DNA of 64,000 nt from NCBI GenBank assembly GCA_958296065.1, contig CATQHX010000008.1:124001-188000 (forward strand), read 5' to 3'. The position numbers and the translations under genes were made by a program. The notes under the pieces were generated by a model that was not told where the DNA came from, made no database searches, and worked only from the letters and a program-made list of their open reading frames with translations. Source of the stretch: Vicinamibacterales bacterium (GTDB taxonomy: Bacteria; Acidobacteriota; Vicinamibacteria; Vicinamibacterales; UBA8438). Shown here in pieces: positions 43,120 through 52,750 of the stretch; the stretch's first letter is position 1; each line of letters begins with the position of its first letter.

Positions 43120-43523
43120 TCACGGACCCGGACGGATCTCGGCTTCGAAGATGACGGCGGCCTCTCTGCCGCCGAACGTCGAGGAGAACACCGTCATGCC
43201 GGCGAAGTTGTACTCCGGCGGGGTCTCGTTCATCTCGAGCTGCATCGTTCCCGTCCGGTTCGTCGCGAGCAGGATGTAGCGGAGACGGGGGCCTTCCGGG
43301 TCGAGCGCCATGATAACGACCGCTTCGGGATCACCGAAGGCGGTCTCGCCGCCGTGTCGGCGAAGCGGTAGCCGCGCGTTCCGGCCTCGTTCAGCTCGTC
43401 CTGCATGGTCCCGGTGCGGGTGGTCGCGAGGAGCAGGTACTTCTCGGCTTCCTGGGCCATTGTGGATGGCGCCAGGGCGAGCATGGTGAAGGCGATTGTG
43501 ATCGTGGTCTGGAGCTTGCGCAA
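43120..43523 (-). pseudogene. Secreted two-repeat protein, frameshifted
   Basis: Signal peptide LQTTITIAFTMLALAPSTMA, then two copies of a unit: EKYLLLATTRTGTMQDELNEAGTRGYRF and LRYILLATNRTGTMQLEMNETPPEYNF. A single base is missing near 43340 within GCCGACACGGCGGCGAG, shifting the frame between the repeats. Restored length is about 133 aa. The (Y)LLLATxRTGTMQxExNE repeat recalls DUF4177-like small proteins. Could be a sequencing error rather than true decay. Confidence 0.6.
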
Positions 43524-44050
43524 GGATCCTTCCTTTCAGGGGAGCACGCTGTGCCGAGTCCTCGACACCGTGCGGTTGGGCGATCCGCTTTTCGACGCGG
43601 TCCGCGGAGCAACGTCGGAGCGTCGGAGACGATCCTAAGGGACGTGTCGGGCGGCGGTCCGCGCGGCGGGCAAGAACGCGGTTTCTAGCTGCTGCTATGG
43701 AATGACCTTTTGTCAACCACTCATACGTTCGTCAACGCCTGTGGCCTCTGAGCGCCGCGATCCGTCGGCCATCAGCCCAGGAGTGGGCCGCCGAGACGAC
43801 GAACGATCGGAGGTCGCTTCGACGACGAGTCACGCTGCTATTCGGTGATTATCACGGTTGCCCGTGACAGCGCACGGATGACGGTGATTCGTCGGGAGAG
43901 TGGACCGTCTAGGGGTCGCGAGTTGGGAGCGGCCACGCCGTCCGGATCGCATCGCTAGCTCGCCCGTTCTCTCCGCATCCGCGCCACGCGCTCTCCGAGC
44001 TCGACCTCGGTTGGCATGTGTGCGCCGAGGGCCGAACAGGTTTGTCTCGG
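43524..44050. other. Intergenic, includes distal end of the IS110 element
   Basis: No gene supported. The part from about 43850 on belongs to the 3' non-coding end of the IS110-type element; its exact border could not be fixed by eye. Confidence 0.4.
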
Positions 44051-45145
44051 TCATGCCGCCTCCGGGTGCAGCGCCGCCCACAGAAACCCGACCAGCTCTC
44101 GCGCCACCGCCACCGTCACGACCGGGCCCGGCTTGTGCTCGGCCAGCCGCCGGAAGCGGCGACACAACCGCTGCTGGGCCTTGTCCGCCAGCGCGACCAC
44201 TCGCGCTGGCTGCCCGCTCCGTCGCTGGGCGAGGGGCCGGCTGACGCCAGGCCGGTGCCGATAGTGCCACGCCGCTTCCACCACCAGCCGACGCGCCAGC
44301 GTGTTGCCGGTCTTCGTGATCGGCCCGCGGCGGTGGCGGTCACCGCTGGAGTGCTCGCCGGGCACCAGCCCCAGATACGCCATCAACGCCCGTGCCGTCG
44401 GAAATCGCTGCACATCGTGCAGCTCTGCAAGCAATAGCACTGCGCTCAGCGTGTCGATGCCCCGGAAGCACCGCAACCAGCCCACCGGTTCCCGATACGG
44501 ATCGGCCTCGGCCACCGCGGCCAACTGCGCATCCAGCTCCAGCAGCCGAGCCTCGAGCTGATCGATCGCCAACAGGTAATCGTCGACGACGACTCGGTCG
44601 GCCGGATGCGACCACGTCAGACCATTGATCCAGCGCCGGTGCGCCTGCGTCCATGCGCGACCCGGATAATGCAGCCCCCAGCGAAGCAGCAGCTTGCCCA
44701 ACCTGTGCCGGCAGCGCTGTCGGTCCGCGCGAGCATCATCGCGGGCTCGGCACAGGTCGCGAACCGCTTCTTCGGCCGGCGTCGGCGCCCGTACCACCGT
44801 CAACAGGCTGGCCCGGTGCAATTCCGCCAGCTTCCGGGCATCTCGTCGATCGGTCTTGACCCGATCACCCGGTTTACGCGGCACCAGCGCCGGCGCGATC
44901 ACGTCGCAGCGGACCCGGTCCCGCTCGAGCTGCCGCTGCAACGCATACCCGCACGGCCCGGCCTCGTAGCAGCACGCGATGGGACCGGGTGCATCCTTTT
45001 CGAGCCTCCGCCGTAGACGGTTCACCGCCCGGACCTCGTTCCGCACCGTCCAGATAGTCGGCTCGGCCGCGTCCGGCGCCAACACCGCAACCTGCAACTG
45101 CGCCTTGTGCGCATCGATTCCCACGTAGGTGATAGGCTCGCTCAT
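44051..45145 (-). mobile_element. IS110-family transposase (complete)
   Basis: 364 aa. DEDD/RuvC-like N-terminal domain (YVGIDAHKAQLQVAVL, ACCYEAGPCGY, VKTDRRDARKLAELH) and Transposase_20 C-terminal domain (LRCFRGIDTLSAVLLLAEL, RALMAYLGLVPGEHSSGD, ITKTGNTLARRLVVEAAWHYRH) including the conserved Ser region. Full length. IS110 elements are directed by a structured RNA from the non-coding end; here the candidate region is 45146-45330 upstream of the start. No inverted repeats are expected or seen. Confidence 0.93.
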
Positions 45146-45595
45146 GACCGGCTCCTCTCGTCTGCGGCTCTGACGCCGCGCTCGGTGTCAACCCGCGAAT
45201 CGTAGGCGGCCTCGGCCACCTTGTCGCGTGCTCGTGCACGACGACCGCACGATTGCGAGCCGGTCATTCCATATCGTCTAGGTCGCAGCAAACACGTCCT
45301 CAACAGCGTTCGGGTAGGGCGCGAATCCCTCCGACTTGATGTGCAACCGCCAGCAGAGCCGGGTTCGCCGACGCGAGGCTCTCGGCCTACGGTGGAGGCA
45401 TTCTGGCGCCGACCGCACTCGCGACGACCGACCGCGGTACAGATCGCTCACCTCGACACGCCGTGGCTCCCGACCCACGACGGCGTGGCTCGTCGTGGTC
45501 GGCGCCACCGTCTGCCTCGTCGACGACGCGAACCCGTTGCCGCGGTCAGGTCGGGTGTCGCCGATTATTCTTGAAAGGCGTAGAATCTCAGATTC
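45146..45595. other. Upstream non-coding region of IS110 element and GIY-YIG leader
   Basis: The first about 150-200 bp should contain the IS110 promoter and guide-RNA locus by analogy with the family; no structure was computed. Toward 45560-45595 the leader of the GIY-YIG gene (CTTGAAAGGCGTAGAATC…). No other gene supported. Confidence 0.4.
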
Positions 45596-46441
45596 ATGCT
45601 TGGCCTGCGCGAAGTGCTGCGCCTTCGATGTGCGCTCGACCCCGGAAGGACGAAGGTCGTCCGTCACACGAGCGGGTCATGGGGAGACATGCACCGGATG
45701 CTACGAGACGGTCGGCTCGACGTCTATCAGCGGTTCCAGTCGAATCCGGTCTTTGACGACTGCGACCACATTGTGGTGTTCATTGGAGAGGAAGGGACTC
45801 GAAGTCGGTTGGTGGGCGTCTACCGCGTGGGTGACCGCAGCTCCGGAATCGACGTCCCGTTGCCGGGGAATTGCCCGGAGGAGTGGCGTTGCGAGCATCA
45901 CTACCGGCTCACCAAGCTCTCCGGGCTTGATGACCTGGAGAACCGACTTGTCGTCGACTGGGGGCGGGCGGCAATCGCATGGAACCAGTGGCTGCGGACC
46001 GACAAGGAGGTGCTCGAAGTCAGCCCCCCGGGGCAGACTCGCCCACCGTTCAGCGACTATCTGGAATTCTCCCTCACGCACCAGGAATTGATAGACTTAG
46101 TTGATGCGCCTGACGCCAATCGTGAATGGCGCGCCCGGTTGGAGGCCGTTGGTGGCGTCTATCTGGTCCTCGCCGGGACCACCGGCCAGCAGTACCTGGG
46201 GTCTGCGACGGGCACTCGGGGCATTTGGGGCCGCTGGGTAGAGTACGCCAAGACGGGGCACGGGGGCAACAAGGCTCTCCGAGAGCTCATCGAGGCCAAT
46301 CCGGCCTACCCCGGCGCTTTTCAGTACTCCTTGCTTTACGTGTTCCCCAAGACGATGACCAGAGCGGAGGCCCTAGAACGAGAGCGTCGGTGCAAGGAAA
46401 AGCTCGGGACGACAGCGCAGGGACTCAACCTCAACTTGTAG
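45596..46441 (+). CDS. GIY-YIG nuclease-domain protein
   Basis: 281 aa. The N-terminal about 170 residues have their own conserved character (DPGRTKVVRHTSGSW, HRMLRDGRLDVYQRFQSNPVFDDCDHIVVFIGEE, SRLVGVYRVGD). The C-terminal GIY-YIG fold begins GGVYLVLAGTTGQQYLGSATG near 185 (GVYLV/QYLGSA in place of GIY/YIG), then GIWGRWVEYAKTGHGGNKALRELIEANP and the catalytic Glu region RAEALERERRCKEKLGTTAQGLN. The pattern matches free-standing GIY-YIG proteins with an N-terminal sensor domain, often seen in defence islands. Probable DNA endonuclease; the target is unknown. Confidence 0.85.
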   Translation: MLGLREVLRLRCALDPGRTKVVRHTSGSWGDMHRMLRDGRLDVYQRFQSNPVFDDCDHIVVFIGEEGTRSRLVGVYRVGDRSSGIDVPLPGNCPEEWRCEHHYRLTKLSGLDDLENRLVVDWGRAAIAWNQWLRTDKEVLEVSPPGQTRPPFSDYLEFSLTHQELIDLVDAPDANREWRARLEAVGGVYLVLAGTTGQQYLGSATGTRGIWGRWVEYAKTGHGGNKALRELIEANPAYPGAFQYSLLYVFPKTMTRAEALERERRCKEKLGTTAQGLNLNL

Positions 46442-46890
46442 AGATACACGCCTGGTTCGATGGGCAACTTTCGTCCGCCCACTTGATGAAGGCCGCGTCC
46501 GGACCGTCGCCGAAGGCGGAGGCCCTGCTGTTTGAGGTCCCACGCCGAGTGGAAGAGGAGTGGCCGCGACGGCTGGGCTTGTGGCTCCGCCCGCCGACTC
46601 GGCCGGCGCCGTATGAACAGATCGCTGTCATGAGAGCCCTCGACTAGCCCGGACTATTCGTGGCGACCGTGACTCGGCCCCTGGGAGGCGGCGCCGGAAC
46701 CGGACTCGGTCACGGACAACGGGGAATGACCAGTGGGCGGCCATTGGAACGTTCTCAACCGCGCGTGGCAGGTGGTTGAGCGCCGAATGGACGTGATGAC
46801 GGGTGCCGCAGGGGAGGACAGCGCACACTTCCCCCGTTGCGGGCGGTTGGCAGCCTCCGTCAGTTCAGCGATGCGGCGCTCGCCGAGCGG
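46442..46890. other. Intergenic with a coding scrap
   Basis: Plus-strand 46437-46647 reads FDGQLSSAHLMKAASGPSPKAEALLFEVPRRVEEEWPRR… ending in TAG, protein-like but without a start or known family. The rest belongs to the 3' end of the IS1380 element. Confidence 0.3.
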
Positions 46891-48270
46891 CTATCCGGCG
46901 CGCGCCCCGAGCGCGAACGCGATGTGCCGCCACGCCGCCAGGTCCGGTGTCGCGCGCGGCAGGCGCAGGACGATGCGACGCGCCGAGCGCACCACCTGGA
47001 CGCCGAGCTTCAGCAGCCGGTCGCGCAGCCAGGGCACCTGCGCGCGGGCGCACGCGGTGTCGGCGGCGCGCAACCGCAACTCCTGCATCAGCACGTAGGC
47101 GGCAGCCGTCAGCAGCACGCGCAACTGATTCGCCGAAAACGCCTGGCAACTCGTGCGGTCGATCTGCAGGGCCTTCAGTTCCTTGATCCGGTTCTCGGCG
47201 TCGCCGCGGGCGCAGTAGACCTTCTCGTAGAGGAAGCGCGGCGTCTGCCGCATGTTGGTCACGACGAAGCGCGGATTGTCCCGCGGCTCGCGGTCTCGGT
47301 GGCGGACGACTTCGGCCTTGATCACGACGCGGCGCGCGTGGTTCCACGTGCCGGCCTGGTACTCGTCGGTCTCGGTGTAGAGGTGCTCGGTCTGTTCGCT
47401 GCGCCACGTCCGCGCCCGCGCCACCAGCATGGCCGGCTCGGCGTACCGCTCCAACACCGCGTTCTTCGCCATCGCGATCACGTAATCGAGCCGCGGCTGC
47501 GCCTCCAGGAAGGCGAAGACCGCCGGGCTGGCAAAGCCCCCGTCGAGCCGAACGAGAATGCGCGCCCGCGGAAATGCCCGGCGCAGCCGCGGCAGCAACC
47601 GCGACAACAGCCCGACCGTCCCCTCGGAGGCGACCGCCTTGCCGTGCCGCAACAGCGCCGCGCACAGATACTGCTCGGATTCGCGGTCGAAGCTCAGGAA
47701 GCCAAGCAGCGGCAGGTAGCACCAGTTGTCGTAGTACCCGTTGAAGAGCGTGTACTGCTGCGCCCCGTGCGTTGGATCGTCCGTCGGGTCCAGATCGATC
47801 GTGATGCACCGCGCGCGCCCGTCCAGGCGGCGGCGATGCCGCGCGATGACCCGCGTGGCCAACTCGTCCGCCATGCGGTAGAGCGCGCAGCCGTTGACTG
47901 CGTTCTCGAACCGCGACAGCGTCGGCTGCGACGCCAGGCGCTCGCCCGAAACCGGGTCTCTGTCGAGCAGCAGCTTGTGGATGGGGTCGTCGGCGAGACG
48001 GTCGCCATCATTGCAGTCGGGATGGCCGCAGGCGATGCCAAAGATGCGCTGGCCGATCAGGTCCGCGAGCGAGTGCCGGGTCTTGTCCGGCGCCCGCTTG
48101 TCGAACAGACACCCGGCGAACGCCTTGACCAGGCCGTAGATGCGCTCGGCGGCCTTCAGCAGGATCGCCCCGCCGTCGGAACTGGCCTGCTCCTGGTTGA
48201 ACTGGGCGAACAGCGGCTTGTCAAACAGTTCCGGGAACAGAACAGTCTGTGGTACAGTGCCGGTTGTCAC
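46891..48270 (-). mobile_element. IS1380-family transposase (complete)
   Basis: 459 aa from the GTG at 48270, chosen for its GGAGG 7 nt upstream; the open frame extends further but reads across the element end. DDE transposase with FDKPLFAQFNQEQASSDGGAILLKAAER, TLSRFENAV, CITIDLDPTDDPTHGAQQ (first Asp), ARILVRLDGGFASPAVF (second Asp) and YCARGDAENRIKELKAL (Glu block with N-R-I-K-E). Typical IS1380 length. The insertion lies directly before a TOPRIM-like protein tail, which it appears to have cut. Confidence 0.93.
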
Positions 48271-48377
48271 GCAAGGGCCTCCGTGGTGGCGCAAGTGGTT
48301 GTTAACACTGCACTTGTACCACACGGGGGCTTTTGTGTCTGTACCGGAATCGGAACACGCCACGAATTTTCCGGGCT

Positions 48378-48698
48378 AGCAGGGTCGCGGAGCAAGTAAT
48401 CGTTCTCAGGAACCAGGGGCGGCTCTGTGTCGCGGTGCTAGATTCCGACAACATCGGAAAGCGCCTGCGCAAACAACTGGTCGCGTTTAAGCATCCCGTG
48501 GTTGCGGTTCCGGTCGACGCCGTCAACCTGCCCAAGAGCGCATACGACCATGTTCAGGACGTCGCGGAGATCGAGGATCTGCTTCCTGCATCGATACTCG
48601 AGCGATTCCTCAGCAGTGAACAAGGGCAGCCGGAATTAGAGATCCGGGCTGTTACCGGGGTCCGCTATGTGATCGGGAGTCCGACAAACGTGACCTAG
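48378..48698 (+). pseudogene. TOPRIM/OLD-type ATPase tail cut by IS1380
   Basis: Right after the IS end: RLCVAVLDSDNIGKRLRKQLVA… YDHVQDVAEIEDLLPASILERFLS… to a TAG. The order hydrophobic-strand-DSDxxGK… followed by EIEDLL is that of the TOPRIM domain at the C-terminus of OLD-family or related DNA-processing ATPases. The N-terminal ATPase part is absent. Interpretation is moderately secure; the IS may be the cause of truncation. Confidence 0.5.
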
Positions 48699-49053
48699 TT
48701 CACTGGGTTGTGGAGGAAGTGATGTGCCGGTCGGGCGACGCGTGCAATGTCAATCGAGACGAGCTCTCACGGTCCAACGCCAAGCAGGTGCAGCGCCTCT
48801 TTGAGAAGCGCAGCGAGTTTCGGGACTGCTTGTCGCTCCACGGCTGGCTGTTTCCCCCGTTGCATCTCTCAATCCGAACCGACTCCAGAGGACCACGCCA
48901 GCCTTCTGCGGACACGCTACCACGACCGGGTGATGTGCACAGTAAGCCGGCCTGGAGCACCAAGTCGATTCGGAACACTCGCCGCGGTCTGGAGGACCTT
49001 CCCCCTCACCGGCCCTACTGGAATGCTGCACCTGACCGTGGTACGCTTCCGAC
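48699..49053 (+). other. Intergenic
   Basis: A frame starting at 48710 (MEEVMCRSGDACNVNRDELSRSNAKQVQRLFEKRSEFRDCL) looks like coding sequence for about 50 codons, then dissolves into Pro/Ser/Arg-rich translation. Probably a broken small gene. Nothing else seen. Confidence 0.3.
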
Positions 49054-49308
49054 GTGCGTAGCGACACCAAGTGGATCATTGGGACCATCATCCCAGCGAT
49101 CCTGGTCGTGGCCGGGCCGCTGTCGGTGCAAATCACGGGCGTCAACGTCCAAATCGACGACCTGAACAGCCGCTTGGAGCGACTTGAGACAGACGTGCGC
49201 GGCATGGACGCTGGGCTGCGTGGCGCTGAAGTCGCCTTTGCGAGGGTCGACCAGCGCCTAGAGACGCTGGAACGTGCACTGCTGCCGGCACCGACGTCGG
49301 AAAGCTAG
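49054..49308 (+). CDS. Small TM/coiled-coil protein upstream of GmrSD-like gene
   Basis: 84 aa from a GTG. N-terminal TM helix (WIIGTIIPAILVVAGPLSV), then a heptad coiled coil (DDLNSRLERLETDVRGMDAGLRGAEVAFARVDQRLETLERAL). Ends 35 bp before the DUF262 gene on the same strand, so probably in one transcript; it could anchor or sense for the nuclease. Same architecture as the 75-aa protein at 35227. Confidence 0.68.
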   Translation: MRSDTKWIIGTIIPAILVVAGPLSVQITGVNVQIDDLNSRLERLETDVRGMDAGLRGAEVAFARVDQRLETLERALLPAPTSES

Positions 49309-49343
49309 GACCCCCTCGGCGCGATCGTCTTCACGGTAGCTCC

Positions 49344-51923
49344 ATGCAAGCCCATCACGTCGAGTTTCTTGAACTTCTCAACGGACAGGTTCAGTACGTC
49401 GTGCCGCGCTGGCAGCGTCGGTACCGTTGGGGTCAATCCGACATCGAACGGCTAGTCGAGGATCTCGTGACGGTCGCGTCGGCCGGCCCCGATGCCGCAC
49501 ACTACGGTGGCACACTCCTGACCTTCCCGGAACCCGGGCCGCCGGGTGTGGTAAAGACCATCCGCGTGGTGGACGGCCAGCAGAGGCTGACGACGGTGAG
49601 TATCCTCCTGGCCTGCATCGCGAACCGGCTCGCGCCAGAGGGTAGGTGCGGGGACTGGACAGCGGAGATCATCCGCGATGATCGGCTGACGAATCCCGGC
49701 AAGCGCAAGGAGAGACATCGCAAGCTGAGACTTCAAGATCGAGACGAGGAAGAGTACCGGCGCGTCCTTGAAGGCAACCCGACCGGCTCCGGCGCCGTGA
49801 CTCAGGCTTGGAGGACCCTGCGGCGCTTGGTGGCCCGGCTGGACCCATCGCTGTTGCTCACGGGGCTTGAGCGGCTCCGAGTAGTCAGTATCGGACTTGG
49901 CGACAGGGAAGACCCACAGCAGATTTTCGAGAGCCTGAACGCCACCGGCCGTCCCTTGACGGAGAGCGAGAAGGTAAAGAACTGGCTCCTCATGGGTCTG
50001 CCCGACGAGGCCCAGCAAGACCTGTACGAGAACCACTGGGTGAAGATCGAACGCACGTTGGGAGCCGAGCACACGACCGAGCCGACCGACACGTTCCTCC
50101 GGGATGTCCTGCGCTGGCGTACGGGCGAGTCCACGGGAATCGAGCGAGTCTACGATGGACTGCGACGTTGGATAGTGAAGCAGGGAAACTCCAAGGATCG
50201 CCCTGCCCTTTGCCGAGATCTCGCTCGCCTTGCGGAGCTGTATGGGATCCTGACCGGCGCGGCAGGACAACACCCCGATTCTAGAGTTGAGCGGGAACTC
50301 AGGCACCTTCGGGCGATGAGGATTGATGTCCACCGTCCGCTGTCTTTGCGTCTTCTGAACGACGCATCGGGCAACGGTGACGCCAGGCTGACACACGAAG
50401 CGATCGCGAAGATCCTTGCGGGGATCGGGACGTGGACGACCCGCTTGTGGTTGGCGGATCGGCCGACGGCGGGCATGAACACGGCCGTGGCTGAGCTTGC
50501 TCATGGACCCGGTCCGAGCGACGGCGAGGACGCCACCGAGTATTGGCTGGGACGGATCCACAGGCTGCGGAATACCCGTGTGGGGGTCCCGCACGACGAA
50601 GCGGTTCGGGAAGGGATTCGGACCCGGAAGGCCTACGGGGGAAGTGCCACTCGGTCGTCGTTTGCGGTCCTGTGCGCGCTGATGGAGGCCGAGGAACTGC
50701 GAGGGGAGGCCCCGGCTCGTACACAGTTGACCATCGAGCATGTGATGCCGCAGAAGCTCACGGAAGTCTGGAAGCGTGCCTTGGGAGAGGAAGCAGAAGA
50801 GATTCACGGGCGATATCGCGACCGGCTCGCGAATCTCACCTTGAGCGGCGACGCTACCAATGCGAGCATGGCCGCCGACCCGTTCGACGAGAAGCGTGAG
50901 GTGTATCGTAACAGCACGATGAAGCTGACGCGACGCTTGGCAGACGAGAACGAGTGGAACGAAGACTCGCTCGAGCGCCGCGCGGAAGACCTCGCTTGTC
51001 GCGTACTGAACCGGTGGCCGTGGTCGGAGTCGGCTGGTAGTGACGAGCAACCGCAAGGCGATTCTGCGACCCTGAGGTGGCGGCTTGAGGGCGGGCCATG
51101 GCGCACCGAACACACCGCGAGTCAGATGGTGCTGAACGTCGCAGGCGCCCTCCTGAGTCGAGACCCGGAGAACGCGAAGAGGTTGTCCGGAGAGGCGATC
51201 CAGTCGAACGTCCATCCCGCCAGCCGATACCCCGGGGTCGGGGCGCACAGTCTCCGTCTTCGCGCGATACCTGGTCATGATCAGTACCTGATGTACCCAT
51301 ACGCCCAAGATTATCCGGCGAGCGCGGTGCGTTGTCGTCGAATGGGCGAGCGATGCCAGGTACAAGTCGAGGTGGAATTCGAGGAGGATCTTCGGACTCA
51401 AGCCTTCTGGCTGCTCCTCAAGAAGCATACGGGCGGCGTCCCTGGACAGAAGGACACTTGGCGCGGGCCAAACCAGTGGACGAGTCCGGTCAACTTGTCG
51501 GGTGACCGGATCGGCTTCTACGTGGGCAATCCCGATCACCTTCGCCTGTACATCCGCGCGGGAGAAACCCAGGCGTCCGAAGGACGCGCGGCCCGCATGC
51601 GGCAGTACTCATGGATGATCCGCGAGCAGATGGGCGACCAGGAGACCGGCGGGAACCTGGAGAAGTCCAGCTTGCAGGGCACCACGGTGTACGTTCGACG
51701 GCGCTGGGAGCGGCCTGACGAAGCAAGATGGCCCGAGGCCGCACAGTGGATCAAGGAGCAATACGAGAGGCTCCGGGCGATCCTGATTGACCCACCGGTC
51801 GAAAACAACGGTACTGCGGGCACAGTGCCGACCGACTCGCGGACAATGGCATCCGCCGCACCCGACGCCCACGGGGGTCTCGGCGGCTCAGCCGTAAGTG
51901 GAACGGTGACACGGTGGCATTGA
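49344..51923 (+). CDS. GmrSD-like DUF262-DUF1524 nuclease with extra C-terminal domain
   Basis: 859 aa. The N-terminal DUF262 (ParB-like NTP-using fold) has the signature IRVVDGQQRLTTVSILLACI near 73-92 and QQIFESLNATGRPLTESEKVKNWLLMG near 190. The HNH-type DUF1524 follows near 455-500: QLTIEHVMPQKLTEVWKRAL… RYRDRLANLTLSG. GmrS-GmrD are type IV enzymes that cut glucosylated-hydroxymethylcytosine DNA; fused single-chain forms are common. Unusual is a C-terminal extension of about 300 residues (LNVAGALLSRDPENAKRLSGEAIQSNVHPASRYPG, QAFWLLLKKHTGG, DRIGFYVGNPDHLRLYIRAG, ARWPEAAQWIKEQYERLRAIL), whose end resembles DUF4268-type domains and may read the modification. ATG at 49344. Intact. Confidence 0.87.
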   Translation: MQAHHVEFLELLNGQVQYVVPRWQRRYRWGQSDIERLVEDLVTVASAGPDAAHYGGTLLTFPEPGPPGVVKTIRVVDGQQRLTTVSILLACIANRLAPEGRCGDWTAEIIRDDRLTNPGKRKERHRKLRLQDRDEEEYRRVLEGNPTGSGAVTQAWRTLRRLVARLDPSLLLTGLERLRVVSIGLGDREDPQQIFESLNATGRPLTESEKVKNWLLMGLPDEAQQDLYENHWVKIERTLGAEHTTEPTDTFLRDVLRWRTGESTGIERVYDGLRRWIVKQGNSKDRPALCRDLARLAELYGILTGAAGQHPDSRVERELRHLRAMRIDVHRPLSLRLLNDASGNGDARLTHEAIAKILAGIGTWTTRLWLADRPTAGMNTAVAELAHGPGPSDGEDATEYWLGRIHRLRNTRVGVPHDEAVREGIRTRKAYGGSATRSSFAVLCALMEAEELRGEAPARTQLTIEHVMPQKLTEVWKRALGEEAEEIHGRYRDRLANLTLSGDATNASMAADPFDEKREVYRNSTMKLTRRLADENEWNEDSLERRAEDLACRVLNRWPWSESAGSDEQPQGDSATLRWRLEGGPWRTEHTASQMVLNVAGALLSRDPENAKRLSGEAIQSNVHPASRYPGVGAHSLRLRAIPGHDQYLMYPYAQDYPASAVRCRRMGERCQVQVEVEFEEDLRTQAFWLLLKKHTGGVPGQKDTWRGPNQWTSPVNLSGDRIGFYVGNPDHLRLYIRAGETQASEGRAARMRQYSWMIREQMGDQETGGNLEKSSLQGTTVYVRRRWERPDEARWPEAAQWIKEQYERLRAILIDPPVENNGTAGTVPTDSRTMASAAPDAHGGLGGSAVSGTVTRWH

Positions 51924-52028
51924 CGGCAGCACACCGACAGTTCCCCCTTCCCGGAAGGGACAGTCTTTCAAGGGGAGCGACGCGGCCCGGCGGGTGTGAC
52001 GCAGGAACACCTGCCGGGGGCGAAAACC
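51924..52028. other. Spacer between GmrSD-like gene and ISL3 remnant
   Basis: Short non-coding join; no structure seen. Confidence 0.4.
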
Positions 52029-52365
52029 CGAATCTCCTCAAACGCGTGTGGGTAGGGGCGGGGCCAGTTCGATGCCGCCGCAGCAGAGAAACAGCATCGA
52101 GATGAGCGCGCCGTGCGAGTGGAATCCGTAGGCACGGCGGGCAATCACCCGCAGCTTGTTGTTGAAGCCCTCGACCGGCCCATTGGTCATCTTCGTGTCG
52201 AGGTAGGCCAGGATGCCGGCCGCGTGCTTGCGGACCGTGCGTGCGAGCTTGACGACCGGCGCCAATCGCGACCGCGCCGCCCACGCCAGCCACTGGTCGA
52301 GCATGTCGGGTGCCTCGTCCGGCGTGGCCTGCTCCAGGATGATCGCCAGGTACTCCTTCGGTCAC
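52029..52365 (-). mobile_element. ISL3-family transposase remnant, copy 2
   Basis: C-terminal part: EQATPDEAPDMLDQWLAWAARSRLAPVVKLARTVRKHAAGILAYLDTKMTNGPVEGFNNKLR, then VIARRAYGFHSHGALISML… to the stop. This keeps the final Glu motif (NGPVEGFNNKLR) that copy 1 at 29719 lost. The shared element end starts CGAATCTCCTCAAACGCG in both. Confidence 0.85.
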
Positions 52366-52431
52366 CGGCGCGGTGAACGCACTGCCACCGTTGCCCGGTC
52401 ACTGCCGCGCCGCCAACCGAAAGATGCTCTG

Positions 52432-52455
52432 CAGTATGACCAGCTGGTCATACTG
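52432..52455. other. 24-bp perfect palindrome
   Basis: CAGTATGACCAG followed directly by its reverse complement, no loop. Directly beside it stands GGCCGGTTTTGACCCGTCCACTGAG, which recurs as GGCCGGGTTTGACCCGTCCACTGAG at about 54927. Probably an insertion-element end; an operator is the alternative. Confidence 0.5.
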
Positions 52456-52750
52456 GCCGGTTTTGACCCGTCCACTGAGGACATCGGTGGCCGGTTTTCG
52501 TCAATTGAAGAGATCGAGGGAAGAGATCTCTTGTCTTCGATTAGCGCATCGCCGGGCAATGAATACGGGGGAAATGAGGCGCGGCGGATCGAAGCTCCCT
52601 GTCGAAGCGCTTCCGATTTGACGGCGGTTCTTTGGCGGCGGGTTGCACTGCATACGCAGCTACTACCGTCGCAATGCAAGGCGCGGCGGAGCAAGGCCGG
52701 GACCGAGACGGCTTGGGTGCGCCGGCCCGTTCGCGGCAGAGCTGTTCGGC
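52456..52750. other. Mobile-element-end debris
   Basis: No gene supported. Contains the GACCCGTCCACTGAG motif noted above and A+T-richer sequence around 52495-52570. Confidence 0.35.

Noticed and set aside
48710..49165. 151-codon frame before the TM/coiled-coil gene
   Set aside because: Protein-like for the first 50 codons only, overlaps the next gene and has no family.
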